A stretch of DNA of 64,000 bases from positions 2,220,501 through 2,284,500 of the forward strand of contig VICG01000011.1 in the NCBI GenBank assembly GCA_008692225.1. Direction: 5' to 3'. The DNA is from Monilinia fructicola (taxonomy: Eukaryota; Ascomycota; Leotiomycetes; Helotiales; Sclerotiniaceae). Below are positions 37,041 to 49,056 of this stretch, piece by piece. Numbering within the stretch: position 1 is the stretch's first letter; each line of letters starts with the position of its first letter. The notes beneath the pieces are model-generated. The model was not told the origin of the DNA. It ran no database searches and worked only from the letters and a program-made list of their open reading frames with translations. The position numbers were made by a program, and so were the translations under genes.

Positions 37041-37168
37041 ATATCCTTATATCCTTATATCCTTATATCCTTATATCCTTATATCCTTATATCCTTATAT
37101 CCTTATATCCTTATATCCTTATATCCTTATATCCTTATATCCTTATATCCTCATATCCTCATATCCTC
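37041..37168 (+). repeat. 8-bp minisatellite (ATATCCTT)n
   Basis: About thirteen perfect ATATCCTT units followed by three ATATCCTC variants. Because 8 is not a multiple of 3, all frames translate to the same YPYILISL-type peptide. This explains the two overlapping open frames here; neither is a gene. Confidence 0.95.
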
Positions 37169-37631
37169 ACATCTTCACATCCTCAACTCAACACCAAACC
37201 TTACCTCCAACCTCCAACCCTCCATCCAAAAACCCAAACCCAAACCTAAACTCCAAACTTCAAAAGCCATAACTCGAAACCTCAAAATCTCAAAATCTCA
37301 AAGCTCATACATACAACACAATCGATTTATGAATACACTCCACGCTACTCTAGTCGTACAGCAGTACAATACTAAATAATAAATAACCTTCTTTCCCATT
37401 GATACATCTATACGGAGTGCATCTATACATCCACACATAAACCCACACATTATTAATAACCTTACTGTACTCCGTACAATATCCAATCTCAAACTCCCAC
37501 TACCCAAAAACCCTTGATAATCCCTATGGTACATTCTCAAATATCTCCATCATTCATCACCTAGGCAATCATCATTCATCTTCAACCGCACAAAGCGCAA
37601 AGCTCAAAGCCAAAAGCCATAAAACCTACCT

Positions 37632-37688
37632 ATCCTATCCATCCATCCATCCATCCATCCATCCATCCATCCATCCATCCATCCATCC
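37632..37688 (+). repeat. (ATCC)n tetranucleotide repeat
   Basis: About a dozen perfect units of ATCC. The same repeat in reverse orientation (GGAT) appears at 36585-36612. Confidence 0.95.
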
Positions 37689-38292
37689 CTTTCCCTCTCC
37701 CGACTCATTCCCATTTACGCGCCGGCTTCTGATTGATCGATAGATTCTAAAGTACCTAGGTAAGTACTAAGTAGGTAGGCACAAGCGTTTATTTCTTTAT
37801 TCCCTTCCCCATCCATCGGTCAATCCGTGATATTATTCCGAAAAAGGTGGAGTTGAGATTACGATGAACCAAAAAGCAAAAAGGGAGGGAAGGGGAAAGA
37901 GGAAAAGAAGAAGAAGAAAGAAGAAGAAGAAGAAGAAGAAAAGAGAAAGTGTCAGCTGTCAATTTTCAAACTGGTTGACCCTTCATGGGGATTTTATGAG
38001 GATCCATATGTTTGGGATCATTCAGCCAAGGTTATGCAACGTTCTTTTCGGAAAAGCAATGCTTGATTCATTCCTGGTTTCTTCGCTATGCTATCTGATA
38101 TCTGATACCGTAAAAGTAATTTATTTCTTCTATGGTCCCTGAACGCCAATGTCGTGAGTCTCGCTGGTGAAACTGCTATCATTCATCACATCATCTATGA
38201 TGACTTCATATCGTTTCCGCTCCGGAATCTTGCAACATTCCCCCCCCCCCCCCCTTCGACCAAGTCACTCCTCGTTATGCTTCTCGTATCTC

Positions 38293-38890
38293 TCATTTTT
38301 TAATAGCATACTTGTTCGTGTTTTCCCTCGCATCCTGTGCAAAGCCCTCTGGATCCGTCTTGCACTTCTCCGCAATCGCGTTCTCTAATGGATCATCCGG
38401 ATTGGGATGGATCAGAAGATTTCGGATGGCTCCCAGGATCGCCGTGATCTTCCCGCTAGGTTTCCACTTGTCTTGCTTCAGCTCATCCACGCAAATTGAT
38501 CCTTTCTCGTCGTAAGTAACATTGGGATGGTAGATGCGAGTCACGAAGTTGACAACGGGGGGCTTGAAAGGGTAGTCTTTGGGGAGGTTAACGCTGAGGA
38601 TGAACAGGCCGCCCCCTAGTATGCCATATATTAGCGAAGGGGAGGGTGAGATCGGGGGCAAGGAGAATTTACAGCATATGGGGTGTTTGCAGGACCTTCC
38701 ATCTCGACTCTCCATTCATGCAAATCATCCTCCTTCAATAATGATGTGTTGATACCTGGGATGGGGTTTTCCGTCACTTCCTTCAACTCCTAAGACATAT
38801 TCAGTCAGATCATGCTATGCTATGCTATGCTGTGCTTCAACTTAATCGGGAGTTGTAGTTGCAAACCTTGGCGATTCGTCGTGCTGCCAT
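38293..38890 (-). CDS. Ubiquitin-conjugating enzyme E2, frame off by one at the last splice
   Basis: E2 enzymes carry ubiquitin on a cysteine and pass it to targets with an E3. Exons on the minus strand are 38890-38867 (MAARRIAK), 38789-38673 and 38615-38293. The UBC fold is complete: MAARRIAKELKEVTENP at the start, LHEWRVEMEGPANTPYA, then GGLFILSVNLPKDYPFKPP, the YHPNV motif, the active-site Cys in GSICVDEL and NLLIHPNPDDPLENAIAE. The length is about 153-154 residues, normal for a class I E2. The last intron (GTAAAT...ACTAG) leaves the frame wrong by one base at a C5 run (38612-38616; G run on the coding strand). One more base there would give PYAGGGLF in frame. I cannot name the paralogue. 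An error in the run is the simplest explanation. Confidence 0.85.
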
Positions 38891-39885
38891 TTTGACTGCT
38901 GATACCCTCCAAGGTAGATTTGTTGGAGAGGGAGAAGTGTTCAAGATCGAAGTGGAAGTAGATACTGTTTTCTTGCTGTTAGATTGAGAAGATAGAAGAG
39001 AGAACAAGTTCAAGGGCAGATGAACGTTCTTACTTATTTTAATATATGGAAAGAAGTTCCAACTCCGAAACTTGTTCAGAAGTTCAACGAAATTCTTCTG
39101 TAAAAAATTGTCTCTTCTCTTGTCTCTAATTTTGAGTGTTTGAAATTATTATGTGAGAGTACTCTTTCTCGTAGATCGAAAGAGAAGGCTACCTGGTGGG
39201 AAGTAATCAACCGAACTGCTTTCACTTCAACGTCACTCCAATCTGGCGTTCTACCCTTGTCATTCCGAGGCATTAAGTGCAAGGCTGAACTGTCAATACA
39301 ATTGTGTGCATAGTACCACCACCACCACCAACTTTGGGCAGGCTATGGAATATCTTTGGGAATTATTATTACTTTTGAGCTCATATTTTACTGTGGAACT
39401 ATATTATGCTATCTTATATTTATGCTACATTGCATTGCATTGCCTTGCCTTGCCTTGCCTTGCCTTGCCTTACATTGCCTTGCATCGATTGTATCCATCC
39501 ATGAATAGATATTAAAGGTAGAAAGTAGAAGAGTGTTTTCGTATGTACGAGTACTCGAGTAGTAGAAAGTTCTCTTTGAGCAACCATACCATATGTTTCC
39601 AAATCTCCATCTTTGTCTTGTATCAATTCTTTGATCCTACTTTGGTAAAGATGCCCTGCATCCCAGAAGTCAAAAGAGCGAGAAGGCTCAAACAATTTAT
39701 AGATCATCCAGCGTGTGACACTAATCCAGCTCCAAATGTCTCGCCTTCACATTCGACCTTGAGACTATCCTTCCTCCAATCCTCATAATTCTCACTGCTG
39801 CATCACCCATCTTTCAGATCAGATCATGTAGAGCTGGGATATCTTCTTTCTTTCAATGCCGTTCTCAATTCAGCTATTTCCTCAG
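38891..39885. other. Intergenic, no gene seen
   Basis: Between E2 and SEC11. It contains a TTGCC/TTGCA pentamer repeat (about 39428-39485) and a short CAC run at 39316-39330. No coding sequence is recognised. Confidence 0.5.
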
Positions 39886-40483
39886 TTATTCTCTCTGTAG
39901 GACCACGACCAGACCCATCATTCCAAGCATAACAGTCTTAAGCCATGGATGCTCACTGAGTAAGATAGTTACGTATCCCACAAATGGTATGTATCCAACT
40001 ACACTTCCAATGATATCTTCCCTCTCAATATAATCCTGTCCTCGCGCATATAACTCTGTATCATCTGCCACATTATTGTCTCCCTTTGTCAACAACTTTG
40101 CCTTGGGTCTGCGATGCCGAAAGTTAGCTCAAATCCTTACAAATCCTTACAACATCTCCCCATCGCAATCACAAATTCGGCACTCACCCAGCTCCAAACT
40201 TCCTCACTAATCGATGCACAATCGGTATATCCTTTCCCTTGACATTGTAAACCACAATTTCTCCAACCTTCGTCTCCTCTACTAAGTTCCTGTTCCATAA
40301 AAATAGAAGATCCCCGCGCTGAAATGCGGGTTCCATGGATCCAGATAGAACGACGACAATGGGCGAAGGTGAGTCTGAGGCGACTGAAAGGCCTTTCCAC
40401 ATCATAAAAGCTGTAGAAAGAATGAGAGCGAAGTTCAGCAATTGAGCCGCTGCTTGGCGGGGGTTCTGAAGAGAAGAAAGCAT
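39886..40483 (-). CDS. SEC11: Signal peptidase complex catalytic subunit Sec11
   Basis: ER-membrane serine protease that removes signal peptides from secretory proteins. Exons on the minus strand are 40483-40188 and 40108-39886, giving 172 residues, the normal size. An N-terminal helix ([19 protein letters not shown]) anchors the protein. The catalytic Ser is in [15 protein letters not shown], the catalytic His in [12 protein letters not shown], and the Asp in [12 protein letters not shown], where exon 2 begins. These are the three S26B motifs of eukaryotic signal peptidases. A C-terminal hydrophobic segment ([14 protein letters not shown]) follows. The intron is 79 bp with a GAGCTAAC branch. 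The gene is intact. Confidence 0.97.
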
Positions 40484-41591
40484 GGTTGCTGCTTATGAGA
40501 TCGATTTCAAATACGTGAGTGCATGCGCCTTTGCTTGCGGCGATACAATGCGAGGATTGAGAGGTGGCCTTGGGTGATGATTCTTGTGATCAAAGGTATA
40601 GACACGGACACATTTCTTATAAGTTGTATGAAGTAATGAGGACACCTCTAAAGGTATAAAGATTAGTTATGCCTAATTATGCTTAATTATGCTAGATGGT
40701 CCGTGCATTTTGTGCATTTATCCGATGATGCCCAGAAAGTGATAACCTTATACATATTTAGACGACCAAACCCCTTTCTCAACGTTAACTTTGATACGAT
40801 TTCTCATTGAAATTTGCATATATATCATACATATCATTTACCCAAGAAAGGTTGAATTGTTTGATTTAGTCAGGATGATTGAAGAATGGTATTGTCTATC
40901 TGTGTCGGTGTCTGTTGTCTTTTCGCTGCGGCTTGGTGAATCTACAAAATATACAAATACATCATCACTACTCTACATTCATCGAAGGGGCTCTTCCATG
41001 GATTGAAAATGGCTATTCTGGTATTTATATACCAAACGTTTGAACTGCATTGTCAATGTAGGTTATTGGTTTTATTTTGACAGTGATACTCCGAATTGGT
41101 TTCCTTGCTAGGTGATAACCTGTTAGAGTATAGACAGATATCACGAGCTTTTCACAGGTGGGCGTTCAAGTGAACAGGAAGTCATCTTGTTCCAATGTAA
41201 CTACCCAATTGCCCAGATATCTATATATAGCGTCTCGGTATACCTTGATGAATGTACATAATCTCTGATTTGTTCCTCAATATAATTCATTGTTTGTGCT
41301 TTCCATTCATGTCATCGAGATAGGTAAGTGCAGACTCTCACTTGCTCTTGCCTCAGTATATACATAGGTTTCTATTAGTTTCTGGCATGGTATCTTGAAT
41401 TCATCTTCTCTTCCATTTCTTTTCTCTTCATCTCACACCACCACACGACACAAGTACATCGTCCAAAGTATTGTGTTTCTGTTGAATTACTTGATTCATT
41501 CATCCATTCAATTCTTGTTTTGGTCATTTTTGTCTTTCGTTCTATACCTATTAAGCTTCTTCTATCTACTCTCGATTGTTTTTCTCTCTAG
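40484..41591. other. Intergenic, divergent upstream region
   Basis: Shared upstream region of SEC11 (minus) and the membrane-protein gene (plus). No gene is seen. CT-rich DNA lies immediately before the start at 41592. Confidence 0.5.
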
Positions 41592-42760
41592 ATGTCTTCA
41601 TCTACCGCTCTTCTTCCAGGTGGAAGCAATAGGAAGAATGATCATGTAAGTTGCATCTGAACGCTTCCATTTTTATTCTAATTGCTATTCTGACCTAATG
41701 ACAGCCTATCTTTCTCCGTGCTTGTCACTCTCCATGGCTTAGCGTTTCTCAGAAATCCCTTGTCTTTCTTAGAGGGTCCCTCGCAACTTACCTTCTGGTC
41801 TCTTCTCTTTTGATCCTTCATTTCGAACTTGAGGTCAAGAAAAACCGGCTGGCTAGTTGTTTACGACCTTTCCAACATCGTGTTTGTCTTGCAAACTCTG
41901 TACGCTTGGATCGCCTTCGTAAGTCCATGTTCTTCATCGCTCATACTCCTTGTATCATTGCTCAGTTATAATACATGGTGCTAATATTTACCTATTTGCA
42001 GATCTGGACCTTCATGCACCTCTACTATCCACACAGCAATGACAACAACTCTTCATCTATCTCTGCCTATACTCGGAGATTCCTCTCACCGTCTCGTCGA
42101 AACTCCAATAGCAATGAAAAGTACTTCTTTAGCATCTTTCATTGGGTTGTTATTGCTTTCCCTCATCTCGTTACCTTCGTTCACTGGGTAGTCCTCGTTC
42201 CTCGAAATGAGATACCAATTCCAAGTAAGAACTACTTTCTATCAATGCTGAAATCAATACTGATTAATATCCAGGTGATAAGATATTTGATGACAGACTC
42301 ACAACCTTCGTCATCTTCAACAAGTACTGTGTCAATTCGGTCATTGCTTTCATCGAGCTCTTCATTCTTAGCAGCATCAAGAGATCCGACGTAGGTTTTT
42401 CTGACTCTGTTTCTCTTCTTCTGCTAAACATGTTCAAGCCTGTCTGGAACCATGTTGTTGCCTTCGCCATTATTATTTTCATATATGTTGGCTGGGCATC
42501 TATCGGCCATGGTTGCGTCGGCAAATACACATACTTTTTCTTGGATCATGAGAAGATAGGATGGAGTACTACTGGGCTTCTGTTGCTGGTCTTGATTTTT
42601 CTCAGTGAACTCTGTAGGTTTCTTCTATGTCTATGCAAATTGGGTCTTACTAACGACTTTAGTCTTCGTTTTCGTATATTCTGTCACTGGCGTTCGTGAA
42701 TCCATGACCAAGAAGCAAAGCGAAGACAAGAGCACTGGCTACCAAAGACTTCCTCAGTAG
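41592..42760 (+). CDS. Multi-pass membrane protein, FAR-17a/AIG1-like, one frameshift
   Basis: Six exons: 41592-41645, 41705-41918, 42002-42224, 42275-42390, 42439-42613 and 42663-42760. The spliced length is 880 bases. Taking one A from the A5 run at 41840-41844 gives 879 bases, 293 codons, and joins HFELEVK to KTGWLVVYDLSNIVFVLQ, so the run probably has one base too many. Several hydrophobic segments can be seen, including LATYLLVSSLLILHFEL, IVFVLQTLYAWIAFIWTF, FHWVVIAFPHLVTFVHWVVL and AFAIIIFIYVGWASIG. The order WVV..FP....HWVVLVPRN, then NKYCVNSVIAFIEL, then YFFLDHEKIGW parallels AIG1-family proteins, some of which hydrolyse fatty-acid esters of hydroxy fatty acids. The family match is by eye. 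A His expected in the NKYCVNS region seems to be Asn, so activity is doubtful. Confidence 0.7.
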
Positions 42761-45700
42761 AAGTTCTTACCGAATACCAAGGAGAATGGAAGAAGTCTAA
42801 GCACTATTGTTGAGGTGGACGAGTCATGTGTGGAAGGACTGAGAAGGATTAAAGCATTGATGGAAAGTTACCCTGATGGGCTGCATTCTGCTTGACTTTT
42901 GTTTCGTTTCGTTTGGTATTTCTATCTCTCTTGTTTTTCTTTTCCGTCTTTGGGTTGCATTACACGGCCCCCTGAGTTCTCTCTGTATAGATACCTTGAT
43001 CCGGTTGCTTCACTTTAGCTTTACCTAGTACCTACCTACACAGTAATTCTTTACAACATTGTAGCTTCCATGTTTCGTGTATGTGGCAATTGAACAAGAC
43101 AATGGAATTAGATGTAGTTGGTTTGATAAACTTCAGCTTGAGTATAATGACGCTGCTATCAGAAACAGCACATAGACCCCACCGGAAGCGGATTGTTAGA
43201 ATAGGATGTGTGTGTAAAAACTTGAACCGTGGGTCGTCGGATCTTGCGGTGGCGAGATTGAGTGGAGGAGGATGAATTTTGTTCTCGTTCTTCGATTTTT
43301 GTTTGGGATGATGGGGATTATTGGGTTTGGATGTTTCGTGGGTATTTTTGCTTCTGAGTGGGTGGGTGGTGAGGTGGCGAGGTAATGGAGGAAAGGGGAA
43401 CAGCTTGTTTCGTATATAATCGTGGCTTTGTGCGGTACTTGCTTGCTGTGGCAATAGTGCTTATTCCTTGAATAACCTGATTGATGCTACTATCTTACTA
43501 TTATATAACCAATGAAGTAAAGTCTCAGGATTCATCAACGGAAATGCCCATTAGCATTGGTATTTGTCACCACGATACGATTCTACTCATTCATCAAACC
43601 TTACTCTCCCCTCTTATCTCTTCCCACTTCATCTCTAATATACTCGCACAGTACTCCAAATATTCGCCATAGCACCCTTCCCACTCACGCTCAATAAATT
43701 CAATCGTCTCCCTTGATATACATCAATATACACCAGTATCTTCAACACACACACACCGATGAAACTAGCTGTACTACCGGCCTGCCAGAACAACTTTGCC
43801 ATGCGGCGATTGCAATCATGTATCCTGGCTCTCCACTTGGAAATGAATTATCTAGAGAGTATTTGTTCACAAATTGTAGCGCTTATCCGAGTTTACATTT
43901 GACTGCTGCGGGTTCGGACTTTCGATATCCACCTCTTGTAGCAAGTTGATTCCTGTGACCGGATTTTAGTTTGCATGCAAAGGATTCGAATGGTGCGTAT
44001 CATCTTCGGTCATCGGTGCAGCTGGAATCATTGGTCTGAATCTGAGAATTCGCTCGATGATGTTGATGATGGTGTACTTATTCTCCGGTGTTAGCCCGTT
44101 CATCATGATTAGTAAATTGAAGATGAGACTGGGGAAAAGTTAATAGGTGTAGCGTTGGTTTTTGACACGGGGGATCGTTGGATTTCTAATCGTACATTGC
44201 TACCGTGAGATACTACGATGAATATCGAGTAGCACGATTGATTAGAGTGTTTATCACGCCAAAAGTGACGCTACTTCTAGAAAAAGTGTGTTTAAGTGGA
44301 CTTATATTGGCATGGTTCAATGCGTAATAGTGTTATAGCTTCGATATCGAGTATTGTCTATGAAAGGTTCCTCGCTAGTAATGGTGATACCACTTGGAAT
44401 CTCATACACGTATTAGTAGTTTGTGAGTATAAACCTTAACTTTTGATGTTCACGTCTGGACTAAGAGGCTAGTTGATTGCGGGGTTATCGTTGAGATATT
44501 CATCGGGTGAATTGTTGCTTGTCCCTGATCTTTTTTTGAATCCTTGCGTACACTTAGAGAAATGGCCCTTGAGAGCTATTTCAGAGGTTGCACGCTTGCT
44601 CTTTTGGGAATGGATGAGGTCTCAAAATGAGAGAGGGAAATGTCATATCGAAGTAGGGGTAATATTCAGGATGCTGTGGTTGGTTAAGGGGTGTCTTGTG
44701 AGAGACCTTAGAAGCTCCCGAGGATATATCCGGATCTTGATGTGTGACTTGTGTTGGAACTGTAGCTGGGTCGGTTTTTGATACAGATGAAACTTTCAAG
44801 TGTGGGAATTGGAAGAGTGGATTTGAGTATACATCAGGTGGTACGTACATTGGGGAGAGTGCAACGGCAGCTGAGAATGAGATATCATGAACAGTAGAGG
44901 TGGAGCGTGAGGCATCAACAAGGAAAAATCAACTTATAGATATAGAGACGATACACTCAATGAACAGAATATTGTAAGAAAGAAAGAAAGAAAGAAATAA
45001 GCTTATAAGATATTGAATTGGATAGGATCTGAAACCTATACAATATTGTAATATAAAATCGCATAAAAATTTGCTGATGACTGCTGCCTTCAAATGATCG
45101 TCTGGTCGTAAATGATAGACATAAACTTTTATGTCAATAATGTCAATAATCATGAGCATTCCATCAGGATAAGTCGACATACGTAGTCTATCTTAGTGTA
45201 CCGCGAATACGAGTTTACTCAGGCTGGTGATGCCGCCAACATACAACTCAAGAGGCCAAAGCGATGAGAGAGCTTGTGTTCTTCAAATGTCTTCATCAAT
45301 ACGATTCATCCAGAAAATATCAAATCACTTGATTGGTGTTTTTCCAACTCATCTAGAATAAGATAACTGCAACATGTATAACGCTCTCACTAAATCCTGT
45401 GTCTTAGCCCAAAATATACCAGCGCCATGACGAATTTCGAATATGATCTTTCTGGATAGATTCGGTATATACGAGCCCCGAGAACTGGAAGAGTACAGGT
45501 TGAGGTTATTGGCAAGAGAGCCAGTGAGTGAGACGCGGAGGAAACGCAAATTCCTATATGGAAATTAGGTTTAGCAACTTAGGGGCTGCGAAGACGGTTA
45601 GATGGGTGGTGGTTGGAGCTCTGGTGCCTGTGGGGACAATGGAATCGATATTTTGGGTTAAAGTAGTGGTGGTAAAGATGAGGTGGAGAGGGGGAGGAGG

Positions 45701-46832
45701 AGAGTGGGAAAGACGAGGATAGGGAGAAGGAGGGAGAGATGGGGTAAGAGGAAAAGAACGGGGAAGAAGATGAGAAAGTCAGAGAGGATCGAAGGGATTT
45801 TAAGGTTGGTACACTCACTTACTCATTATTCTTACCTCTTTGAGCCCATGTTGAATGTTCTAGATGGTGATGATGATGATGAAATGACGAAGATACTGGA
45901 ATTATATCATGATCGTTGCTGTCATCATCGACACGTAAAAGATGGTTGTACAGTAAATTACATGACTCGCTGTATGGACAGTATCCATGGATGCGCGTAA
46001 TCATGGGTAGAGATGATTTAGATCTACCGTATTATTGGTTCACCACGGGGCGGAACATAAGAACCGCTTCATTGGGATCTCAAATCCTCAATCTCAATGG
46101 CGTTGCGTTATATACAACCTGGGTGGGAACTTACAAGTCATTGATTGAACTTTAACAGCAAGGTTACGGTATTCAAGAATCAGATAATAATTTCATAGGA
46201 TGGAAAATCTTATTTACACGGGCTGGTAAGACTCTTGATCATGTGATAATCACAATAACAAAATGGTCTTTGTGAATACGAGTACTCGAGTAGAATGAAT
46301 TGTATTTCTATTTTTCTTTTTTTTTAAAAAACCCTACGGTATCGATCACCTACTCCGTACAGCACTGAATTTACTAGGTAAGTTTACTTACTTCCCCACA
46401 TAAATAGACGAATCATAACCAGTTTAGCTCTAGCCTTACCGCCTTGAAGACGGCAGAAAAGAAAAAGTCAAAAAAAAAAAAGATGGAGATTTAGAAAAAG
46501 AGAGAGAGAGAATAAAAAAGCTTAAGACCCTTATACTCCACTTCTGTATCATTGGTCCCCACTTCCATCCACTTCCATCCACTTCCTCCACTTTGAACAA
46601 TTATGCAATTCTTAAATTTCATCAGCATGATGTGATGGAGGGGCTACTGTAGAAGCTTAATTCTTGATGAGAGGGGGAAGAGAGGTGGGGTGAAGTGGTG
46701 GTGGAAGGAGGGGGAAAGTGGAAGGAAGGAAGGGGGTTGAGAAGAGGAAGAAGAAGAGGGAGAAGAAGAAGAAGAGCAATTTCTTGCATGCTCATTCTTT
46801 GGTTATCTTGGTGAATCAATGGATTTATTATG

Positions 46833-46923
46833 AAGGTGTGTGTGTATGTGTATGTATGTGTGTATGTATATATGTTATGTATGTGTGTATGTATATGTGT
46901 ATATATGTGTGTATGTATGTATG
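46833..46923 (+). repeat. TGTGTATG-type dinucleotide/tetranucleotide repeat
   Basis: Mixed GTGT, GTAT and TATG units over 90 bases, with no single perfect period. Confidence 0.85.
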
Positions 46924-47673
46924 ACTAATAAAGTACTACTGCTAGGGATTAAGTACTGTATCTACTCCGTAGTAGTTACTGTAGTATGTAAGTCTTACTA
47001 CCTAGGCATCCATTGACGATACTGTCCAAGTATGACTGACTCCGGGCTCCAGGGCTGTTTGCAAAGCACTCATTGACTAAATAATAATATCGACTCATAA
47101 CCGTGACTAATAATCGTGACCAGTACTTTAATACGAATAAGATGTCAACCTACTACTCTGTACCTAGCACTGTACTGGAGTTCATCACAGTATAGCAGTG
47201 GTAGATCAAGCTGGAGGTAAGCTACAACCTGGAAAGGGATAAATATAATTTGGAAATATTGAATTGGTCGATCAACTTATACTTCGGAGGGGAAGAAGAG
47301 AATGACTGTTCCTGAGACATACAATATAGGAAAGATTAAGAGCATTCCAAGGTTCCAGGTTAGAACTATCAATAGATACCTAGGTAAGGTTAGATAGATA
47401 TATCAGCCTCAATTCCAAGATGGGAGGAATGGACAACTCCCTTCCTTTCCAATTCCTTGGGATGAAACATGACACATGCTTGGATGTCAATTATTATCGG
47501 ACGCATTCGAGTATTCTTGTACTAATAAGCACATCCTCTGTCTGTACTTGGTAGTGATATAAAAGATCCTTATATGGAAGTTTCTTAATTAGCACCCACG
47601 TAGCCAAATCACCATGACATCTTAATGCCGTAGATCTCTCATCGCTTCCAGCCGCTACCGACCTAGGTAGGTA

Positions 47674-47816
47674 ATAAGTGAGTGAATGAGTAATAAGTGA
47701 GTGAGTGAGTAAGTGAATGAGTAAATAAGTGAATGATGTGAATGAGTGAGTAAGTGAGAGTGAGTGAGTAAGTGAGTGAAGTAAGTGAGTGAGTAGTGAG
47801 TGAGTAAGTGAGTACC
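47674..47816 (+). repeat. GAGTAAGTGAGT minisatellite
   Basis: Imperfect array built from AGTGAGTG and AGTAAGTG units, about 140 bases, bounded on each side by a CCTAGG-centred palindrome (47670 and 47817). Confidence 0.85.
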
Positions 47817-48678
47817 TAGGCAGGTGAATAGTAGATATTGTACTATTTGCTGTACTAGGTACTCGAGTAGTTTCAAACGTTACTGTATTGTAACGACTAT
47901 GGCTCTTATTTTATCATAAAGCAGAACGACCAGGAGGGGATGATTTTTGAGTAGGCAAAGATAAAGATAGGATGAGTCAAGTTGAAACTAAAGGTCAAAG
48001 CTCGCCGGAGTGTCATCATTGTCTTTATTACTTTGCTGTATGATAAGATCTTACAATACTGTACGGTGAGAGAAGATTGAACGGATGGATTGGTATGGGC
48101 ATTGCCCACTTGTGCCGCATGATAAATTCATCTCTTCATCTCGGCAGCCTTTCATCAGACTTTTCAATCATCTAATCTCGAAACACGTGTATCCTATCAT
48201 GTCATATCGTATGTTCTGCATATAGATACAGTAGGCCATTCTTGCCTTGAGGAGTGCTGAGTACCTGGTCGGTAGTTTAGCCCTCGATGAATGTACGTTG
48301 ATGGTTATTTCTCTATACGTGTGACTGTAGATGACTCCTTGTACTTGTACCTACTGTAGGTATGTATCCACAGTACGTTAAAATTGAACTGGTCTATGAT
48401 CCATGGATAGCTCTAGTACAGTCCGACTACTTGTAGTACCGATGCGTAATACAGGACTATAACCTTAGTTCTAAGTGTCATGTGAAGATCCACATCTCGG
48501 TAGGTAGTACGGAGTAATTCAGGAATAACTTCAAAGTAATATTAGTAGTAGATGAACAAATAGAGACTTTGAAAACTATTTTATTCTTTTTATTATACGT
48601 AGATAGTAATCTTTGATATTTCTCCAAATGTAATAACTAAGAGAATCTTTAGTATATAAGACTATTAGTTAATTAGTT

Positions 48679-48773
48679 AATTTATCTCTTTATTTATCTA
48701 TCTATTTATCTATCTATTTATCTATCTATTTATCTATTTATATATTTCTTCCTTTTATATAGTATATAAAGAG

Positions 48774-48800
<27 letters not shown>
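48679..48800. repeat. (TTTATCTATCTA)n followed by (AT)n
   Basis: About four units of a 12-base TTATCTATCTAT period, then mixed AT-rich DNA and a perfect AT run at roughly 48775-48800. Confidence 0.85.
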
Positions 48801-48807
<7 letters not shown>

Positions 48808-49029
48808 CTATATCTAGACTCGAATACTCTTTTCTCAACCTTTATTCCTATTTATACTTATAGTAGCGGTGAGAAATGAATACAAAATAAAGAAAATCAA
48901 CCAATCATTAAAATTCTTCGATTGTAAACGTTTTGTTTTCTCTTCCAGTAACCAATCCCATATTTCCTAATTACAAGGATTATCATCGTGCACGCACGAA
49001 TTCCGTACAGTAAAGTACTATCCGGGGAC

Positions 49030-49056
49030 AATAATAATAATAATAATAATAATAAG
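49030..49056 (+). repeat. (AAT)n microsatellite
   Basis: About eight AAT units with one G interruption. Confidence 0.85.

Larger units (their letters stand above)
34558..38292. other. 3.7-kb gene-free, repeat-rich spacer
   Basis: No coding exon is seen. The stretch is AT-rich with tandem repeats (listed separately where large), plus GTCTGAGT/GTCTAAGT units at 36460-36520, (GGAT)n at 36585-36612 and (GAA)n at 37900-37945. Short palindromes of the TACCTAGGTA and TACTCCGTAC kind recur. A C15 run lies at 38240-38254, close to the E2 stop. Plus-strand frames at 36988-37379 only translate the repeats. Confidence 0.6.

Noticed and set aside
36988..37379. Two overlapping plus-strand frames rich in Ile, Leu, Ser and Tyr
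   Set aside because: They simply translate the ATATCCTT minisatellite in two frames.
43032..43454. A 140-codon minus-strand frame
   Set aside because: Composition follows local sequence, no motif is seen and no splice partners are found.
43975..44000. Possible tRNA B-box-like word (ATTCGAAT)
   Set aside because: No A-box, acceptor stem or anticodon arm could be built around it. No tRNA or rRNA gene was found anywhere in the window.
47674..47816. Regular repeats considered as a CRISPR array
   Set aside because: Units are contiguous with no unique spacers, and the genome is eukaryotic.
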